The translations under genes were made by a program, and so were the position numbers. A stretch of DNA of 64,000 nt. It comes from Xanthomonas sontii. Lineage in GTDB: Bacteria; Pseudomonadota; Gammaproteobacteria; Xanthomonadales; Xanthomonadaceae. Below, in pieces: positions 45,976-55,853 of this stretch (its first letter is position 1; every line of letters begins with the position of its first letter). The notes beneath the pieces were generated by a model. It made no database searches. It was not told the origin of the DNA and worked only from the letters and a program-made list of their open reading frames with translations. Location of the stretch: assembly GCF_040529055.1 (NCBI RefSeq), contig NZ_CP132342.1, positions 434,001 to 498,000 on the forward strand. Direction: 5' to 3'.

Positions 45976-47240
45976 GCGCGCCGGCTTCCCGCGCCAGCGG
46001 CTGGCCGCGCAGCCTGTTCGGGCAGTTGGTCCTGGTGATCGCGCTGGTGCTGGCCGGCGCCGGCCTGCTGGCGCTGCTGCTCGGCCGCGAACTGGCTGTG
46101 CGGCCGGCAGCGCAGCAGCAACTGCGCATGCTGCACGGCTTCGCCAATGTCGCCGAGGCGCTGCAGCGCTCGCCGGCCGCTGCGGCGCTGACGCCGGCGT
46201 TGCGCGAAGCCGGGCTGCAACTGCGCAGCGCGCCGCCCACCGCCAGCGCCGCCGGCCCGCTGGCCGACGCGATGCAGCGCCGCGCGGCCGACCAGCTCGG
46301 CCCCGGGCGCGCGTTGCGCCGCGATGCCGACGGCACCCTGTGGCTGCACCTGGCCACGCCGACCCCGCTGTGGGTGGCGTTCTCCAGCCAGCCGCGCGAG
46401 CACGGCCTGCGCCGGTTCTCGGTGGCGATGCTGGCCGGTTGCGCGCTGCTGGTCTGGCTCGCCGCTGCGCTGGTCGCGCGGCGCCTGGTGCGGCCGCTGC
46501 GGCAACTGGCGCAGGCCGCGCCGCACCTGGTCCGCGGCGAACAGGCCGCACCGATCGCCACCGGCGGTCCGCGCGAGGTCGCCGCGCTGGCGCAAGCGCT
46601 CACCGCGGCCAGCGCCGACGTGCGCCACGCCGCGGCCGAGCGTGCGCTGCTGCTGGCCGGCATCTCCCACGACCTGCGCACCCCGCTGACCCGGCTGCAG
46701 TACGCGCTGGCGCTGCTGCCGCAGGTGGAGCCGGAACTGCGCGAAGGCATGGAGCGCGACATCGGCGAGATCGACGCGATCCTGGCGCAGTTCATCGCCT
46801 ACGCCCGCGACGGCCGCGACGAACCGGCCGTCGCCCTGGACCTGGCCGACCTCTGCCGGCAGGCGCTGGGCGCGGCGCAACCCGGCTGGGAGGCCGTCCT
46901 GCCCGCGCAGGCACCGCTGCACGGGCGGCCGCTGGCGCTGCAGCGCGCGCTCGGCAACCTCGTCGGCAATGCCGAACGGCACGGCGCGGCGCCGTTCCAG
47001 CTGCGCCTGCACAGCGACGGCGGCGATGGCTGGTGCATCGAGGTGCGCGACCACGGCCCCGGCCTGGACCCGGCGCTGGCCGCGCGCGCGTTGCAGCCGT
47101 TCGTGCACGGCGGCCATGGCGGCAGCGGACTGGGCCTGGCGATCGTCGAGCGCGTCGCGCGCCAGCATCGCGGCGCGTTGCTGCTGCAACCCATCGCCCC
47201 ACACGGCCTGTGCGCCACCCTGCATCTGCGCCCGGCCTGA
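45972..47240 (+). CDS. EnvZ-like sensor histidine kinase
   Basis: A 422-residue inner-membrane kinase. Membrane helices at about 18-37 and 150-168 flank a periplasmic domain of some 110 residues. HAMP follows, then the H-box GISHDLRTPLTRLQ (H233), N-box NLVGNAERHG, and the ATP-lid motifs RDHGPGL and GSGLGLAIV. Translation is coupled to the regulator gene by a four-base overlap. The HDLRTPLTR form of the H-box is the EnvZ type. Confidence 0.9.
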   Translation: MSAPASRASGWPRSLFGQLVLVIALVLAGAGLLALLLGRELAVRPAAQQQLRMLHGFANVAEALQRSPAAAALTPALREAGLQLRSAPPTASAAGPLADAMQRRAADQLGPGRALRRDADGTLWLHLATPTPLWVAFSSQPREHGLRRFSVAMLAGCALLVWLAAALVARRLVRPLRQLAQAAPHLVRGEQAAPIATGGPREVAALAQALTAASADVRHAAAERALLLAGISHDLRTPLTRLQYALALLPQVEPELREGMERDIGEIDAILAQFIAYARDGRDEPAVALDLADLCRQALGAAQPGWEAVLPAQAPLHGRPLALQRALGNLVGNAERHGAAPFQLRLHSDGGDGWCIEVRDHGPGLDPALAARALQPFVHGGHGGSGLGLAIVERVARQHRGALLLQPIAPHGLCATLHLRPA

Positions 47241-47316
47241 ACCCGGCGCGCGCCGACGCCCGCACGCGTCGGCCGCGCCACGCCCCTCCTCGCCGTCCTC
47301 ATGGAGTGATCTGCTC

Positions 47317-48240
47317 ATGCGCCTGTCCCGCCCCTCGCCCACCCACGGCCTGCTCGCCCTGATGTTGCTGCTGCCGTTGCTCGCCGCCCCCGTCCACGCC
47401 CAGGACGGGCGCCTGCGCGCCCGCCTGCTGCAGCGCCTGGCCACGCGCGACGGCGCCGACGGCGCACGCGCGCCCTTGCCCGCCGGCGCGCAGGTGCTAC
47501 GCGACGTCGCCTACGGCCCGGACCCGGCGCAGCGCATGGACGTGTACCTGCCGGCCGGCGCACGTCAGGCGCCGCTGCTGGTGATGGTGCACGGCGGCGG
47601 CTGGGCCGACGGCGACAAGGACAACCCCGGCGTGGCCGCCAACAAGGTCGCGCACTGGCTGCCGCAGGGCCATGTGCTGGTGTCGGTGAACTACCGCCTG
47701 CTGCCGCAGGCCACGCCGCTTGCGCAGGCAGAAGACGTGGCGCGCGCGGTCGCGCGGATCCAGCAACTGGCGCCGCAGTGGGGCGCCGATCCGGCACGGC
47801 TGGTGCTGATGGGCCACTCGGCCGGCGCGCATCTGGTGAGCCTGCTGGACCTGTCGCCGAATCTGCTGGCGCAGGCCGGGGCGCGCCGACCGCTGGGCAC
47901 GGTGGCGCTGGACAGTGCAGCGATGGACGTGGAGCAGGTGATGCAGCAACGGCATCTGCCGCTGTACGACCGCGCCTTCGGCAGCGTGCGCAGCGACTGG
48001 ATCGCCGCCTCGCCGTACCACGTCATGGGCGCCAGCGCGCCGCCGCTGCTGGCGGTGTGCTCCAGCCGCCGCGCCGACGCCTGCGCGCAGGCGCGCCACT
48101 TGGCCAGCAAGGCCGGCGCCCGCGGCATCCGCGTCGAGGTGCTGCCGCAGGATGCCAGCCACGCGGAGATCAACCGCGACCTGGGCCTGCCCTCGGCCTA
48201 CACCGCGGCGGTGGACGCGTTCCTGCACACGCTGCGCTGA
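47317..48240 (+). CDS. Exported alpha/beta hydrolase (carboxylesterase-like)
   Basis: A 307-residue esterase-like protein with a signal peptide (cleavage near VHA, about residue 28). It has the oxyanion-hole motif HGGGWADGD, the nucleophile elbow GHSAGAH (S168) and a C-terminal histidine in DASHAEINRD that probably completes the triad. This pattern belongs to the hormone-sensitive-lipase/BD-FAE group acting on short-chain esters or carbohydrate acetates. It follows the sensor kinase gene after 76 bases in the same direction, so it could be an accessory gene of that operon. Confidence 0.83.
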   Translation: MRLSRPSPTHGLLALMLLLPLLAAPVHAQDGRLRARLLQRLATRDGADGARAPLPAGAQVLRDVAYGPDPAQRMDVYLPAGARQAPLLVMVHGGGWADGDKDNPGVAANKVAHWLPQGHVLVSVNYRLLPQATPLAQAEDVARAVARIQQLAPQWGADPARLVLMGHSAGAHLVSLLDLSPNLLAQAGARRPLGTVALDSAAMDVEQVMQQRHLPLYDRAFGSVRSDWIAASPYHVMGASAPPLLAVCSSRRADACAQARHLASKAGARGIRVEVLPQDASHAEINRDLGLPSAYTAAVDAFLHTLR

Positions 48241-48271
48241 GCACCGCGCACGGCCCCCACGACAACCGGGC

Positions 48272-49042
48272 TCAGGTCACCATGCACTGCTGCAGCAGCA
48301 ACGGCAGCGCCACCGCGGCGCTGTCGCGCCAGTGCAGGTCGGCGCGCGCCGACAGCGCGCTGGGTTCGGGATTGATCTCGACCACGCAGGCGCCACGCTC
48401 CTTGGCCTGCAGCGGCAGGCTGGCGGCCGGATAGACCAGGCCGGAACTGCCGATCACCAGCACCAGGTCGGCGGCGTCGGCGGCGCTCTGCGCGCGCGCC
48501 CATTCCGCCGCCGGCAGCGCCTCGCCGAACCACACCACGCCCGGGCGCACCGTGCCGCCGCAGGCCGCGCACACCGGCGGCACCAGGCGCTGGCTGGGCG
48601 TGTGCACGTCGATCGGCGGCAGCAAGCCGCGCCAGGGCTGGCCGCAGTCGCTGCAGCGCAGCGCCGACAGCCGGCCGTGCACGTGCGCGGCGACCTCGCT
48701 GCCGGCGCGCTGGTGCAGGTCGTCCACGTTCTGGGTCACCAGGGTGGTGTGGCGGACCTCGGCCAGGCGCGCCAGCGCCAGGTGCCCGGCGTGCGGCTGG
48801 GCCTGCGCCACGATCGCCATGCGCCAGCGGTACCAGCCCCATACCAGGGCGGGGTCGGCACGCCAGGCGTCCTCAGTGGCCAGTTGCTCGGGATCGAAGC
48901 GCGACCACAGGCTGTCGTCCTGGCCACGGAAGGTCGGTACCCCGCTCTCGGCGGACATGCCGGCACCGGTCAGCACCAGCAGACGGCGTGCGCCCTGGAT
49001 GAAGGCGGCGACGGTCTCGGCGTTGTAGGCGGAACTGAGCAT
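48272..49042 (-). CDS. cobB: Sir2-family deacylase, class III (CobB/SIRT5-like)
   Basis: A 256-residue sirtuin. It has [15 protein letters not shown] (26-40), QNVDDLH (104-110), catalytic H122 in HVHG, and zinc cysteines C130 and C133 with the later CAAC. Y71 and R74 in WGWYRWRM form the YxxR pair that, in class III sirtuins, binds succinyl and malonyl groups, so desuccinylation as well as deacetylation is expected. It lies convergent to the esterase gene, 31 bases away. Confidence 0.88.
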   Translation of the reverse strand: MLSSAYNAETVAAFIQGARRLLVLTGAGMSAESGVPTFRGQDDSLWSRFDPEQLATEDAWRADPALVWGWYRWRMAIVAQAQPHAGHLALARLAEVRHTTLVTQNVDDLHQRAGSEVAAHVHGRLSALRCSDCGQPWRGLLPPIDVHTPSQRLVPPVCAACGGTVRPGVVWFGEALPAAEWARAQSAADAADLVLVIGSSGLVYPAASLPLQAKERGACVVEINPEPSALSARADLHWRDSAAVALPLLLQQCMVT

Positions 49043-49205
49043 GGCGCGCCCGATTTGATCAAGCTCACACTATTGCACCCCCGCGGGGTGGCCTCAATGT
49101 GCGTGGCAACACGCGCGGCGCCCACAACGCGAACGGGCGGCCAGTGGCCGCCCGTCGTGTGTCGCCCTGGACCGGCGCAGGCGCCGGCCCGGACATCGCG
49201 CTGGC

Positions 49206-49637
49206 TCAGTCGAGCACGACCAGCTTGACGTCGATGTTGCCGCGGGTGGCGTTGGAGTACGGGCACACCTGGTGCGCCTTCTCCACCAGCGATTCCAGCG
49301 TCGCACGCTCCAGGCCCGGCGCGGCGATGCGCAGTTCCACGGCGATGCCGAAGCCGCCCGGGATCTGGCCGATGCCGACGTGGCCCTCGATGCTCGTCTC
49401 GGCCGGCAGCGCCACCTTCTCCTGCCCGGCGACGAACTTCAGCGCACCGATGAAGCAGGCCGAGTAGCCGGCCGCGAACAGCTGCTCCGGGTTAGTGCCG
49501 TCGCCGCCAGCGCCGCCCAGCTCGCGCGGGGTCGACAGCTTGACGTCCAGCGCCTTGTCCGGGGTGGCGGCGCGGCCGTCGCGGCCCCCGGTGGCGGTGG
49601 CAGTGGCGGTGTAGGCGATGGTGGTCGGTGAAGCCAT
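49206..49637 (-). CDS. ohr: Organic hydroperoxide resistance protein
   Basis: A 143-residue peroxidase that reduces organic and lipid hydroperoxides with lipoylated proteins as electron donors. The two catalytic cysteines are C61 in GYSACFIG and C125 in HQVCPYSNA. Activating residues are in the [12 protein letters not shown] stretch. It is downstream of the regulator ohrR on the same strand, 87 bases apart, so regulation by OhrR is expected. Confidence 0.95.
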   Translation of the reverse strand: MASPTTIAYTATATATGGRDGRAATPDKALDVKLSTPRELGGAGGDGTNPEQLFAAGYSACFIGALKFVAGQEKVALPAETSIEGHVGIGQIPGGFGIAVELRIAAPGLERATLESLVEKAHQVCPYSNATRGNIDVKLVVLD

Positions 49638-49724
49638 GGTGGTTCTCCTTCGAGGGCGGCGCCGCGGCGCCATGGGGTAGAGGGAAATGCGTAGAGGGAA
49701 ATGCGCGATCGGGACGGGAATCGG

Positions 49725-50183
49725 TCAGGCCGCGGCCTGCAGCTTGCCGCGGACCTCTTCCAGGTCGTGCTTGAGCCGGGTCAGTTGCTGCAGGTCGCAG
49801 GCGACCGCGCACAGCACGCCTTCCGGCACCGCCTGCGCGCGCGCGCGCAGCGCCTGGCCGTCGGCGGTCAGCGCGATCAGCACACGGCGCTCGTCCTCGG
49901 CCGCGCGGCTGCGGGTCAGCAGACCGATCGCCTCCAGGCGTTTGAGCAACGGGGTCAGCGTGGCCGAATCCAGGAACAGCTTCTCGCCGATGTCCGAGAC
50001 GCTGCGCTGGTCCTGCTCCCACAGCACCAGCATCACCAAGTACTGCGGATAGGTCAGGCCGAGGTCGCGCAGCAGCCCGCGGTAGAGCTTGTGCATGGCC
50101 AGGTTGGCCGAATACAGCGCGAAGCACAGCTGGGTATCCAGCTTCAGCAGGGAGATGGCGTCGGGGGCAGAGGTACGGTCCAT
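49725..50183 (-). CDS. ohrR: Peroxide-sensing MarR-family repressor OhrR
   Basis: A 152-residue repressor of ohr. The redox-sensing cysteine C20 ([13 protein letters not shown]) and the partner cysteine C125 near the C-terminus match the two-cysteine OhrR type described in Xanthomonas. The winged helix is at about 60-100 ([20 protein letters not shown], then DERRVLI). Oxidation of C20 by organic peroxides and disulfide formation would release DNA. An AT-rich stretch just upstream of its start (50190-50225) is the likely operator region. Confidence 0.93.
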   Translation of the reverse strand: MDRTSAPDAISLLKLDTQLCFALYSANLAMHKLYRGLLRDLGLTYPQYLVMLVLWEQDQRSVSDIGEKLFLDSATLTPLLKRLEAIGLLTRSRAAEDERRVLIALTADGQALRARAQAVPEGVLCAVACDLQQLTRLKHDLEEVRGKLQAAA

Positions 50184-50324
50184 GGGCACTACATTACATA
50201 GCGCGCGATTCAATAGCAAGCGATATTTATGCCCTGCCGACTCCTGGCTGAAGCGGGCGCCGCCCTTCCCCTCGTGCTGACAGCGACGCAGGACTACGCT
50301 GCGCGCAACTTGAGGAGCTTCCGC

Positions 50325-50723
50325 ATGCGCGCATCGTTCCTGCTGCTGGCCGCGCTCGGCGCTGCCCCCATGGTGTCCAAGGCCGTGCCCAACACCCTGC
50401 CCGACGGCCCGGTGCTGGTCGGTGCCGGCGCCGACGCGTTGGCCCGGGAAACCCGTCGCCAGTGCCCCGGCGTGCCGACCGACCGGCTCACCCCGGCCGA
50501 TCTGCTCGATGCCGAGGAGACGTTTCGCGAGGGGCTGTCCGCGGCGCAGCGCCAGGCCATGGATCGGCAGTTGCCGCAGGACGGCGCGTCCGGGCCGGCC
50601 CGCTGCGCGCACAGCGCAGGCGGCGCCGGTTGCCCGGCGGCCGCCTATCTGGAAGAGATCGCTGGCGCAGGCCTGATGCCGCGCTTCGTCGCCGGGCTGT
50701 GTGCGCCCGGCGCGGTGCGCTGA
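50325..50723 (+). CDS. Small exported protein, unknown function
   Basis: A 132-residue protein I cannot place. ATG 50325 has a good TGAGGAG ribosome site 8 bases upstream and opens a signal peptide ([15 protein letters not shown], cleavage near SKA). The mature part contains five cysteines ([25 protein letters not shown]) suggesting two disulfides, and a helical [20 protein letters not shown] stretch. It diverges from ohrR and converges on zapE. Confidence 0.55.
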   Translation: MRASFLLLAALGAAPMVSKAVPNTLPDGPVLVGAGADALARETRRQCPGVPTDRLTPADLLDAEETFREGLSAAQRQAMDRQLPQDGASGPARCAHSAGGAGCPAAAYLEEIAGAGLMPRFVAGLCAPGAVR

Positions 50724-50750
50724 ACCCGCACCGCGGGCATCGGTCTGCGC

Positions 50751-51848
50751 TCAGACCCGGTGCGCTGCCGCCAGGTACTCGGCGCTCTGCATTTCGATCA
50801 GGCGCGAGGCGGTGCGCTCGAACGCACCGGCCAGGCGCTCGCCGGTGTACAGCAGCGGCGGCGGATCCTGCGCGGTGCAGACCAGGTTGACGTGGCGGTC
50901 GTACAGTTCGTCGATCAGGTTGACGAAGCGCCGCGCCGCGTCCTCGTTCATGCGGTCGAAGTGCGGGATGCCGCCGAGCAGCACGGTGGTGAACTCGTGC
51001 GCGATCTCGATGTAGTCGCTGGGACCGCGCGGGCCTTCGCACAAGGCGACGAAATCGAACCAGACGATGCTCTTGCCGCGCGCGCGCACCGGGATCTTGC
51101 GCCCTTCCAGTTCGATGTTGCCGCGGCGTGCCTCGGCATTGCCGGTCAGCGCACTCCAGCGCTCGCCCAGCCAGGCGTCGCTGTCCTCGGCCAGCGGCGC
51201 GCGGTACACCGGCGAGCGGGTCAGCGCGCGCATGCGGTAGTCCTCGGTGCCTTCGGCGTAAAGCTCCACGCAATAGGTCTGCAGCAAGCCGATCGCCGGC
51301 AGGAAGCTCTCGCGCTGCAGGCCGTTGAGGTACAGGTTCTGCGGCGCGGTGTTGGAGGTGGTGACCAGGGTCACGCCCTCGGCGAACAGGCGCTCGAGCA
51401 GGCGCGACAGCAGCATCGCATCGCCGATGTCGGTGACGAAGAACTCGTCCAGCACCAGCACGCGCAGCCGGCTGCGCCACTCCTGCGCGATCTTCGCCAG
51501 CGGATCGCTCTGCCCGGCGTGCTCGCGCAGGCGCTCGTGCACGCCGCGCATGAAGCGGTGGAAATGCGTGCGGTACTTCCGCGCGATCGGCAGGCCGTCG
51601 TAGAACAGATCGACCAGGAAGGTCTTGCCGCGGCCGACCCCGCCCCAGAAGTACAGCCCGCGCACCGGCTCGGGCTTTTTCCAGAACGCCGACAGCCGGT
51701 CCAGCCAGCCCTCCTGGTCGCCGTCCACGATCGCGGTATGGATGCGGTCCAGTTCGGCCAGCGCCGCGTGCTGCGCCGGATCGTCGCGCCAGTCGCCGCG
51801 CGCCACGCCTTCGGCGTAGCGCTGCGACGGCAATGCCGCCGCGCTCAC
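50751..51848 (-). CDS. zapE: Cell-division ATPase ZapE (AFG1/LACE1 family)
   Basis: A 365-residue AAA-like ATPase associated with the Z-ring under stress in E. coli. Walker A is GGVGRGKT (69-76), Walker B is LVLDEFF, and sensor and arginine-finger residues lie in VTLVTTSN and the C-terminal part. GTG 51848 overlaps the stop of the upstream hydrolase gene (GTGA), which fixes this start and implies coupled translation. A longer reading frame upstream is only the hydrolase gene in another frame. Confidence 0.92.
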   Translation of the reverse strand: MSAAALPSQRYAEGVARGDWRDDPAQHAALAELDRIHTAIVDGDQEGWLDRLSAFWKKPEPVRGLYFWGGVGRGKTFLVDLFYDGLPIARKYRTHFHRFMRGVHERLREHAGQSDPLAKIAQEWRSRLRVLVLDEFFVTDIGDAMLLSRLLERLFAEGVTLVTTSNTAPQNLYLNGLQRESFLPAIGLLQTYCVELYAEGTEDYRMRALTRSPVYRAPLAEDSDAWLGERWSALTGNAEARRGNIELEGRKIPVRARGKSIVWFDFVALCEGPRGPSDYIEIAHEFTTVLLGGIPHFDRMNEDAARRFVNLIDELYDRHVNLVCTAQDPPPLLYTGERLAGAFERTASRLIEMQSAEYLAAAHRV

Positions 51849-52510
51849 GCTTGTGCCGCCGGCAGCCAGGCCTTGACCGCGTGCTGCAACGCGCCGCGCA
51901 GGTCGATCAGCTTGCGATGGAAGAAGTGGCTGGTGTCGGGCATGCGCACCAGTTGCGGCTGTGCCTCCAGGGTCTCCAGCCAGTCGTACACGGCCTGCGG
52001 ATCGACGATCTCGTCGGCCTCGCCCTGGATCACCAGCCACTGCGGCGGCGGCGCCATGCCGGAAAAATCCCAGCGCCCGGCCGGCGGCGCGATCGAGATC
52101 AGCACCTGCGGCTGCAACGCGGCGCTGGCGCGCAGCGAGACGTAGGCGCCGAAGCTGAAACCTGCGAGCCACAGCGCGTCGTGCGGACGCTGATCGCGCA
52201 CCCAGGCGGCCACCGCGGCCAGGTCCTGCTGCTCGCCGTCGCCGTGGTCGAAGCTGCCGGCAGACGCGCCGACGCTGCGGAAGTTGAAGCGCACCACGCG
52301 CACGCCCAGCTCGCGCAGCGCGCGCGCGACCATGGTCACCACCTTGTTGTGCATGCTGCCGCCCTCGGTGGACAGCGGATGGCAGACGATGGCGGTGACC
52401 GGCAGCGCGGCGACGTCGGCGTCGGGCAGATCGACCGCGGCCTCGATCGGGCCGGCGGGGCCTTGCAGCGTCAGTGCGCCGGAAGCGGTGGGGAAAGCGG
52501 GAGAGGTCAT
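51845..52510 (-). CDS. Alpha/beta hydrolase (dienelactone-hydrolase-like)
   Basis: A 221-residue cytoplasmic hydrolase of the YfhR/COG2945 type. It has the early motif IVCHPLSTEGGSMHNKVV, the elbow GFSFGAYVSL carrying the nucleophile serine, and the C-terminal histidine in TSHFFHRKL. It overlaps zapE by four bases, a conserved partnership in this group of bacteria. Substrate unknown. ATG 52510 begins just before the first strand. Confidence 0.85.
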   Translation of the reverse strand: MTSPAFPTASGALTLQGPAGPIEAAVDLPDADVAALPVTAIVCHPLSTEGGSMHNKVVTMVARALRELGVRVVRFNFRSVGASAGSFDHGDGEQQDLAAVAAWVRDQRPHDALWLAGFSFGAYVSLRASAALQPQVLISIAPPAGRWDFSGMAPPPQWLVIQGEADEIVDPQAVYDWLETLEAQPQLVRMPDTSHFFHRKLIDLRGALQHAVKAWLPAAQA

Positions 52511-52596
52511 GCGGTCATAATACCGGGGCTGGGTCGCGGCCACATGCCGAAGCGGTGCACGCAGCGTTCTTTTTCCTCCCGATCCGGATCCTGCGT

Positions 52597-53460
52597 GTGG
52601 TCTTCGTCCTGTTGAGTGTGGTGTGCAGCGTGCTGGTCTCGGCGCTGCTGAAGCTGGCGCCGCAGCGGCGCATCGACCTGGCCCAGGCGGTGACCTGGAA
52701 CTACCTGGCGGCGCTGCTGCTGTGCGCCGCCCTGCTGCAGCCGCCGCTGGCCGCACTGGGCGATGCGCACACGCCGTGGGTGTCGCTGCTGGCGCTGGGC
52801 GTGTTGCTGCCGAGCCTGTTCCTGGTGCTGGGCCGCGCGGTGGCCAACGCCGGCATCGTGCGCACCGACGCGGCGCAGCGGCTGTCGCTGCTGCTGTCGC
52901 TGGCGGCGGCCTTCCTCTGGTTCGGCGAACGCGCCAATGGCGCCAAGCTGGCCGGCCTGGCGCTGGGCCTGCTGGCGATCGTCGGCATCGTGCAGCGACC
53001 GCAGGCGGCCGCGCACAGCACCGCACGCACCGCGCCGTGGCTGCTGCTGGTATGGGTCGGCTTCGCCGCGATCGACGTGCTGCTCAAGCGCATCGCCCAG
53101 GCCGGCACGCCGTTCGCCGCCTCGCTGCTGGTCGCCTTCGCGCTGGCTTTCGTGCTGCTGCTGGGCGTGCAACTGTGGCGCCACCTGCGCGGCACCGCCC
53201 CGTTGTCCTGGCGCAACCTCGGCGCCGGCCTGCTGCTGGGCGCGCTCAACTTCGGCAACATCCTGTTCTACGTGCGCGCGCACCAGGCCCTGCCGGACAG
53301 CCCGGCCAGCGTGTTCGCGGCGATGAACCTGGGTGTGATCGGCCTGGGCACCCTGCTCGGCATCGCCGTGTTCGGCGAACGCACCAACCGCTGGAACCGC
53401 CTCGGCCTGCTGCTGGCGGTGCCGGCGATCGTCCTGATCGCGATGGGCGCAGGCAGCTAA
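52597..53460 (+). CDS. EamA/DMT-family membrane transporter
   Basis: A 287-residue, ten-helix inner-membrane protein of the drug/metabolite transporter superfamily, formed by two five-helix repeats. The second repeat begins near WLLLVWVGFAAIDVLLKRIA. No ATG is near the first helix; GTG 52597 (protein starting MVFVLLSVVCSVLV) is the most sensible start, and CTG 52591 is possible. It diverges from the hydrolase gene. The substrate is unknown. Confidence 0.8.
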   Translation: MVFVLLSVVCSVLVSALLKLAPQRRIDLAQAVTWNYLAALLLCAALLQPPLAALGDAHTPWVSLLALGVLLPSLFLVLGRAVANAGIVRTDAAQRLSLLLSLAAAFLWFGERANGAKLAGLALGLLAIVGIVQRPQAAAHSTARTAPWLLLVWVGFAAIDVLLKRIAQAGTPFAASLLVAFALAFVLLLGVQLWRHLRGTAPLSWRNLGAGLLLGALNFGNILFYVRAHQALPDSPASVFAAMNLGVIGLGTLLGIAVFGERTNRWNRLGLLLAVPAIVLIAMGAGS

Positions 53461-53521
53461 CCATCACCACCCGCACCCCGCTCTTACGATTCCCCACTCC
53501 CGATTCCCCATTCCCGGCCCT

Positions 53522-54847
53522 TCAGCGCCTCCACACCGGAAACGGATCTTCCAAGCCCTGCCACACCACCGGCCCCTGCCGCAGTTCGGCATCGTCGAGC
53601 AGGCAGGCATCGAGTTCGGCACGCACCCGCGCCTCGTCCAGGCCGACGCCGATCACCGCCAGTTCCTGGCGGCGATCGCCCCACAGCGGATGCCACATCG
53701 CGCGCAGCGCCGCGTACTCGCGGGCGTCGCCGACCTCCTCGGCCTGCGGCGGCGGCGCGTTCCAGCACGAGGTCTGCTGGCGCTGCCAGCCGAGCTCGGT
53801 GTACGGCAGCGGCGATGGCGGCAGCGCCAGCGGCGTGTCCAGCAGGCCGCGGTCCACGCGCTCGCGTGCCGCGTACCAGAAGCCGGCCGCCTGGGTCTGG
53901 GTGGCCGCGCCGACGATGGATAGTTCGCCGACCCAGTCCATGCGGCTGGCCAGCCAGAAGAAGCCCTTGCTGCGGATCACGTCGCGCAGGCCGCGTTGCG
54001 CCAGCCGCGCGAAGCGCAGCGGATGGAACGGCCGGCGCGCGCGATAGACGAAGCTTTCGATGCCGAACTGCTCGGTCTCCGGCGCGTGCTCGCCGCGCAG
54101 CGCCTGCATCCAGCCCGGCGCCAGCTGCGCGCGCACGAAGTCGAAGCGGCCGGTGTCCAGCACCAGCTCCAGCGGTACGTCGCCGCGGCTGGCCTCGACG
54201 ATGCGCGCATCGCGGTTGAGCGCGCGCAGCACCGCGCGGGTGCGGTCGAGCGTGACCGTATCGGTCAGGTCGGCCTTGCTGATGACGATCACATCGGCGA
54301 ACTCGATCTGCTCCACCAGCAGGTTGACCAACCCGCGATCGTCGTCGTCCCCGGCCTGCAGGCCGCGGTCGGCCAGGCGCTCGGCCGAGCCGAAGTCGCG
54401 CAGGAAGCTGACCCCGTCGACCACGGTGAGCATGGTGTCCAGGCGCGCGAGGTCGGCCAGGCCGCGGCCGTCGGCATCGCGCACGGCGAAGGTCGCCGCC
54501 ACCGGCATCGGCTCGGAGATGCCGGTGGATTCGATCAGCAGGTAGTCGTAGCGCCCGCTCTCGGCCAGGCGCTGCACCTCCTGGCGCAGGTCGTCGCGCA
54601 AGGTGCAGCAGATGCAGCCGTTGCTGAACTCGACCAGGGTCTCTTCGGTGCGACTGAGCGCGGCGCCGCCGTCGCGGATCAGCGCCGCGTCGATGTTGAC
54701 CTCGCTCATGTCGTTGACGATCACCGCCACCCGGCGCCCATCGCGGTTGTGCAGCACGCGGTTGAGCAGGGTGGTCTTGCCGGCACCCAGGAAGCCAGAC
54801 AGGACGGTGACGGGGAGGCGGCGATCGGAAATGGCGGCATTGGACAT
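53522..54847 (-). CDS. COG0523-family metal-chaperone GTPase (Zur-regulated, ZigA-like)
   Basis: A 441-residue G3E GTPase thought to deliver zinc to client enzymes in zinc starvation. The P-loop is [11 protein letters not shown] near the N-terminus, and the metal-binding NGCICC motif is near residue 71-76. The G motif SKADLTD and a C-terminal CobW_C domain (FHPLRFARL onward) follow. ATG 54847 gives [13 protein letters not shown] 54856 three codons earlier is possible. A Zur box lies 33 bases upstream and is shared with the divergent MerC gene. Confidence 0.92.
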   Translation of the reverse strand: MSNAAISDRRLPVTVLSGFLGAGKTTLLNRVLHNRDGRRVAVIVNDMSEVNIDAALIRDGGAALSRTEETLVEFSNGCICCTLRDDLRQEVQRLAESGRYDYLLIESTGISEPMPVAATFAVRDADGRGLADLARLDTMLTVVDGVSFLRDFGSAERLADRGLQAGDDDDRGLVNLLVEQIEFADVIVISKADLTDTVTLDRTRAVLRALNRDARIVEASRGDVPLELVLDTGRFDFVRAQLAPGWMQALRGEHAPETEQFGIESFVYRARRPFHPLRFARLAQRGLRDVIRSKGFFWLASRMDWVGELSIVGAATQTQAAGFWYAARERVDRGLLDTPLALPPSPLPYTELGWQRQQTSCWNAPPPQAEEVGDAREYAALRAMWHPLWGDRRQELAVIGVGLDEARVRAELDACLLDDAELRQGPVVWQGLEDPFPVWRR

Positions 54848-54880
54848 GGCGGGCATCGGCGCGGAGGCGTGGCGGGCTAG

Positions 54881-54901
54881 AAATGTTACTATATAACATT
54901 T
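54881..54901. promoter_or_regulatory. Zur box between the COG0523 and MerC genes
   Basis: AAATGTTA-CTATA-TAACATTT is a perfect inverted repeat. With its flanking G it matches the proteobacterial Zur consensus GAAATGTTATANTATAACATTTC at all but a few central or edge positions. It sits in the 75-base divergent promoter region. Zn-loaded Zur should repress both genes together. Confidence 0.9.
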
Positions 54902-54922
54902 GAAGCATTGGAGTGGACGTCC

Positions 54923-55306
54923 ATGAAATCCCTGCCGCAATCCTTCTTCGACGCCTCGGCGATGGTGTTGTCCGGGCTGTGCCTGCTGCACTGCCTGGCG
55001 TTGCCGTTGCTGGCCGCGGCGCTGCCGTTGTTCGGCGTCTGGGCCGAGGCCGAGTGGGTGCACGTGGTGTTCGTGGCAATCGCCGCGCCGTTGGCGGGGC
55101 TGGCGCTGTGGCGCGGGCACCAGCGCGACGCGCTGCCCTGGCCGCTGTGGACGCTGGCGGCGCTGGGCCTGCTCGGTCTGCTGGCCGGCGCTTTCGGCAT
55201 TCCCGACGAGGCCAGCGAGACCGCGATGACGGTGAGCGGCAGCCTGGCCCTGGCCGGTGCGCACCTGTGGAACTGGCGCAGGCATCGGCGGCGTTGCGGG
55301 CATTGA
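54923..55306 (+). CDS. MerC-domain membrane protein
   Basis: A 127-residue protein with four predicted membrane helices. The first carries the MerC metal-binding cysteines in [14 protein letters not shown] His-rich basic tail (RRHRRRCGH) ends the protein. ATG 54923 is chosen over a TTG at 54908 inside the Zur-box-proximal region. It lacks any mer genes around it. Its Zur box implies a role in zinc uptake or handling rather than mercury. Confidence 0.85.
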   Translation: MKSLPQSFFDASAMVLSGLCLLHCLALPLLAAALPLFGVWAEAEWVHVVFVAIAAPLAGLALWRGHQRDALPWPLWTLAALGLLGLLAGAFGIPDEASETAMTVSGSLALAGAHLWNWRRHRRRCGH

Positions 55307-55467
55307 GCCCGGGTGCACGCGCACGCTGCGACGCATGGCGTGCGGTCGCCGAACGGCAACATGATCAAGGCGCGGTTTGCTGTGGCTGTCGCCTTGGCAG
55401 TTGCCGTCGCTTCTGCTGTTGCTGTGCCTTGGCGGTTGCCGTTGTTGTTGCTTAGCTTTGGCTCTTG

Positions 55468-55705
55468 TTTTTGATTTACCGGGTTCCCTTCCGAAGCGGC
55501 GGCCATCGCGGGGAAAAACCCCGAAGGGGCGGCGTACATGGATGTACGCCGTCCGCGGCAGGGGCAGGATGCCCCTTCCGCGGATCCCCGGGATGGACGC
55601 GGACCCGGAGCGCGTTAGCGCGGAGGGCGCGAGGCAGGGTGTGCTTTCTTTTGGTTACTTTTCTTTGCACAAGCAAAGAAAAGTAACTCGCCGCAAGGCG
55701 AAAGC
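55468..55705 (-). repeat. Element copy 3 (reverse)
   Basis: Same ~240-base core as copies 1 and 2: it starts ttttgatttaccgggttccc, passes the ggggcaggatgccccttccgcgg hairpin and ends aactcgccgcaaggcgaaagc. It is the left half of a composite whose right half is copy 4. A gttgccgttgttgttgc-type simple tract lies just outside its outer end. Confidence 0.8.
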
Positions 55706-55746
55706 TTTGCTCTTGCACTTGCTGCTACGGTGACGACCGCTGGATC

Positions 55747-55814
55747 GTAAGAGCGGCTTCAGCCGCGACAGCCATGATCAATTACGTTTGTCGCGGCTGA
55801 CGCCGCTCCTACAG
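55747..55814. repeat. REP doublet (REPIN-like)
   Basis: gtaagagcggcttcagccgcgac (from 55747) faces gtcgcggctgacgccgctcctac (ending about 55812), giving two REP units in inverted order separated by about 25 bases, the layout of a REPIN. It sits exactly between element copies 3 and 4. An equivalent doublet sits between copies 5 and 6. Confidence 0.8.
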
Positions 55815-55853
55815 ATCTTCTCGTTTGACACTCAAGATTGAAGCAACAGCAAA

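Noticed and set aside
54923..55306. A mercury-resistance locus.
   Set aside because: No merA, merR, merT or merP nearby, and the promoter carries a Zur box, pointing to zinc.
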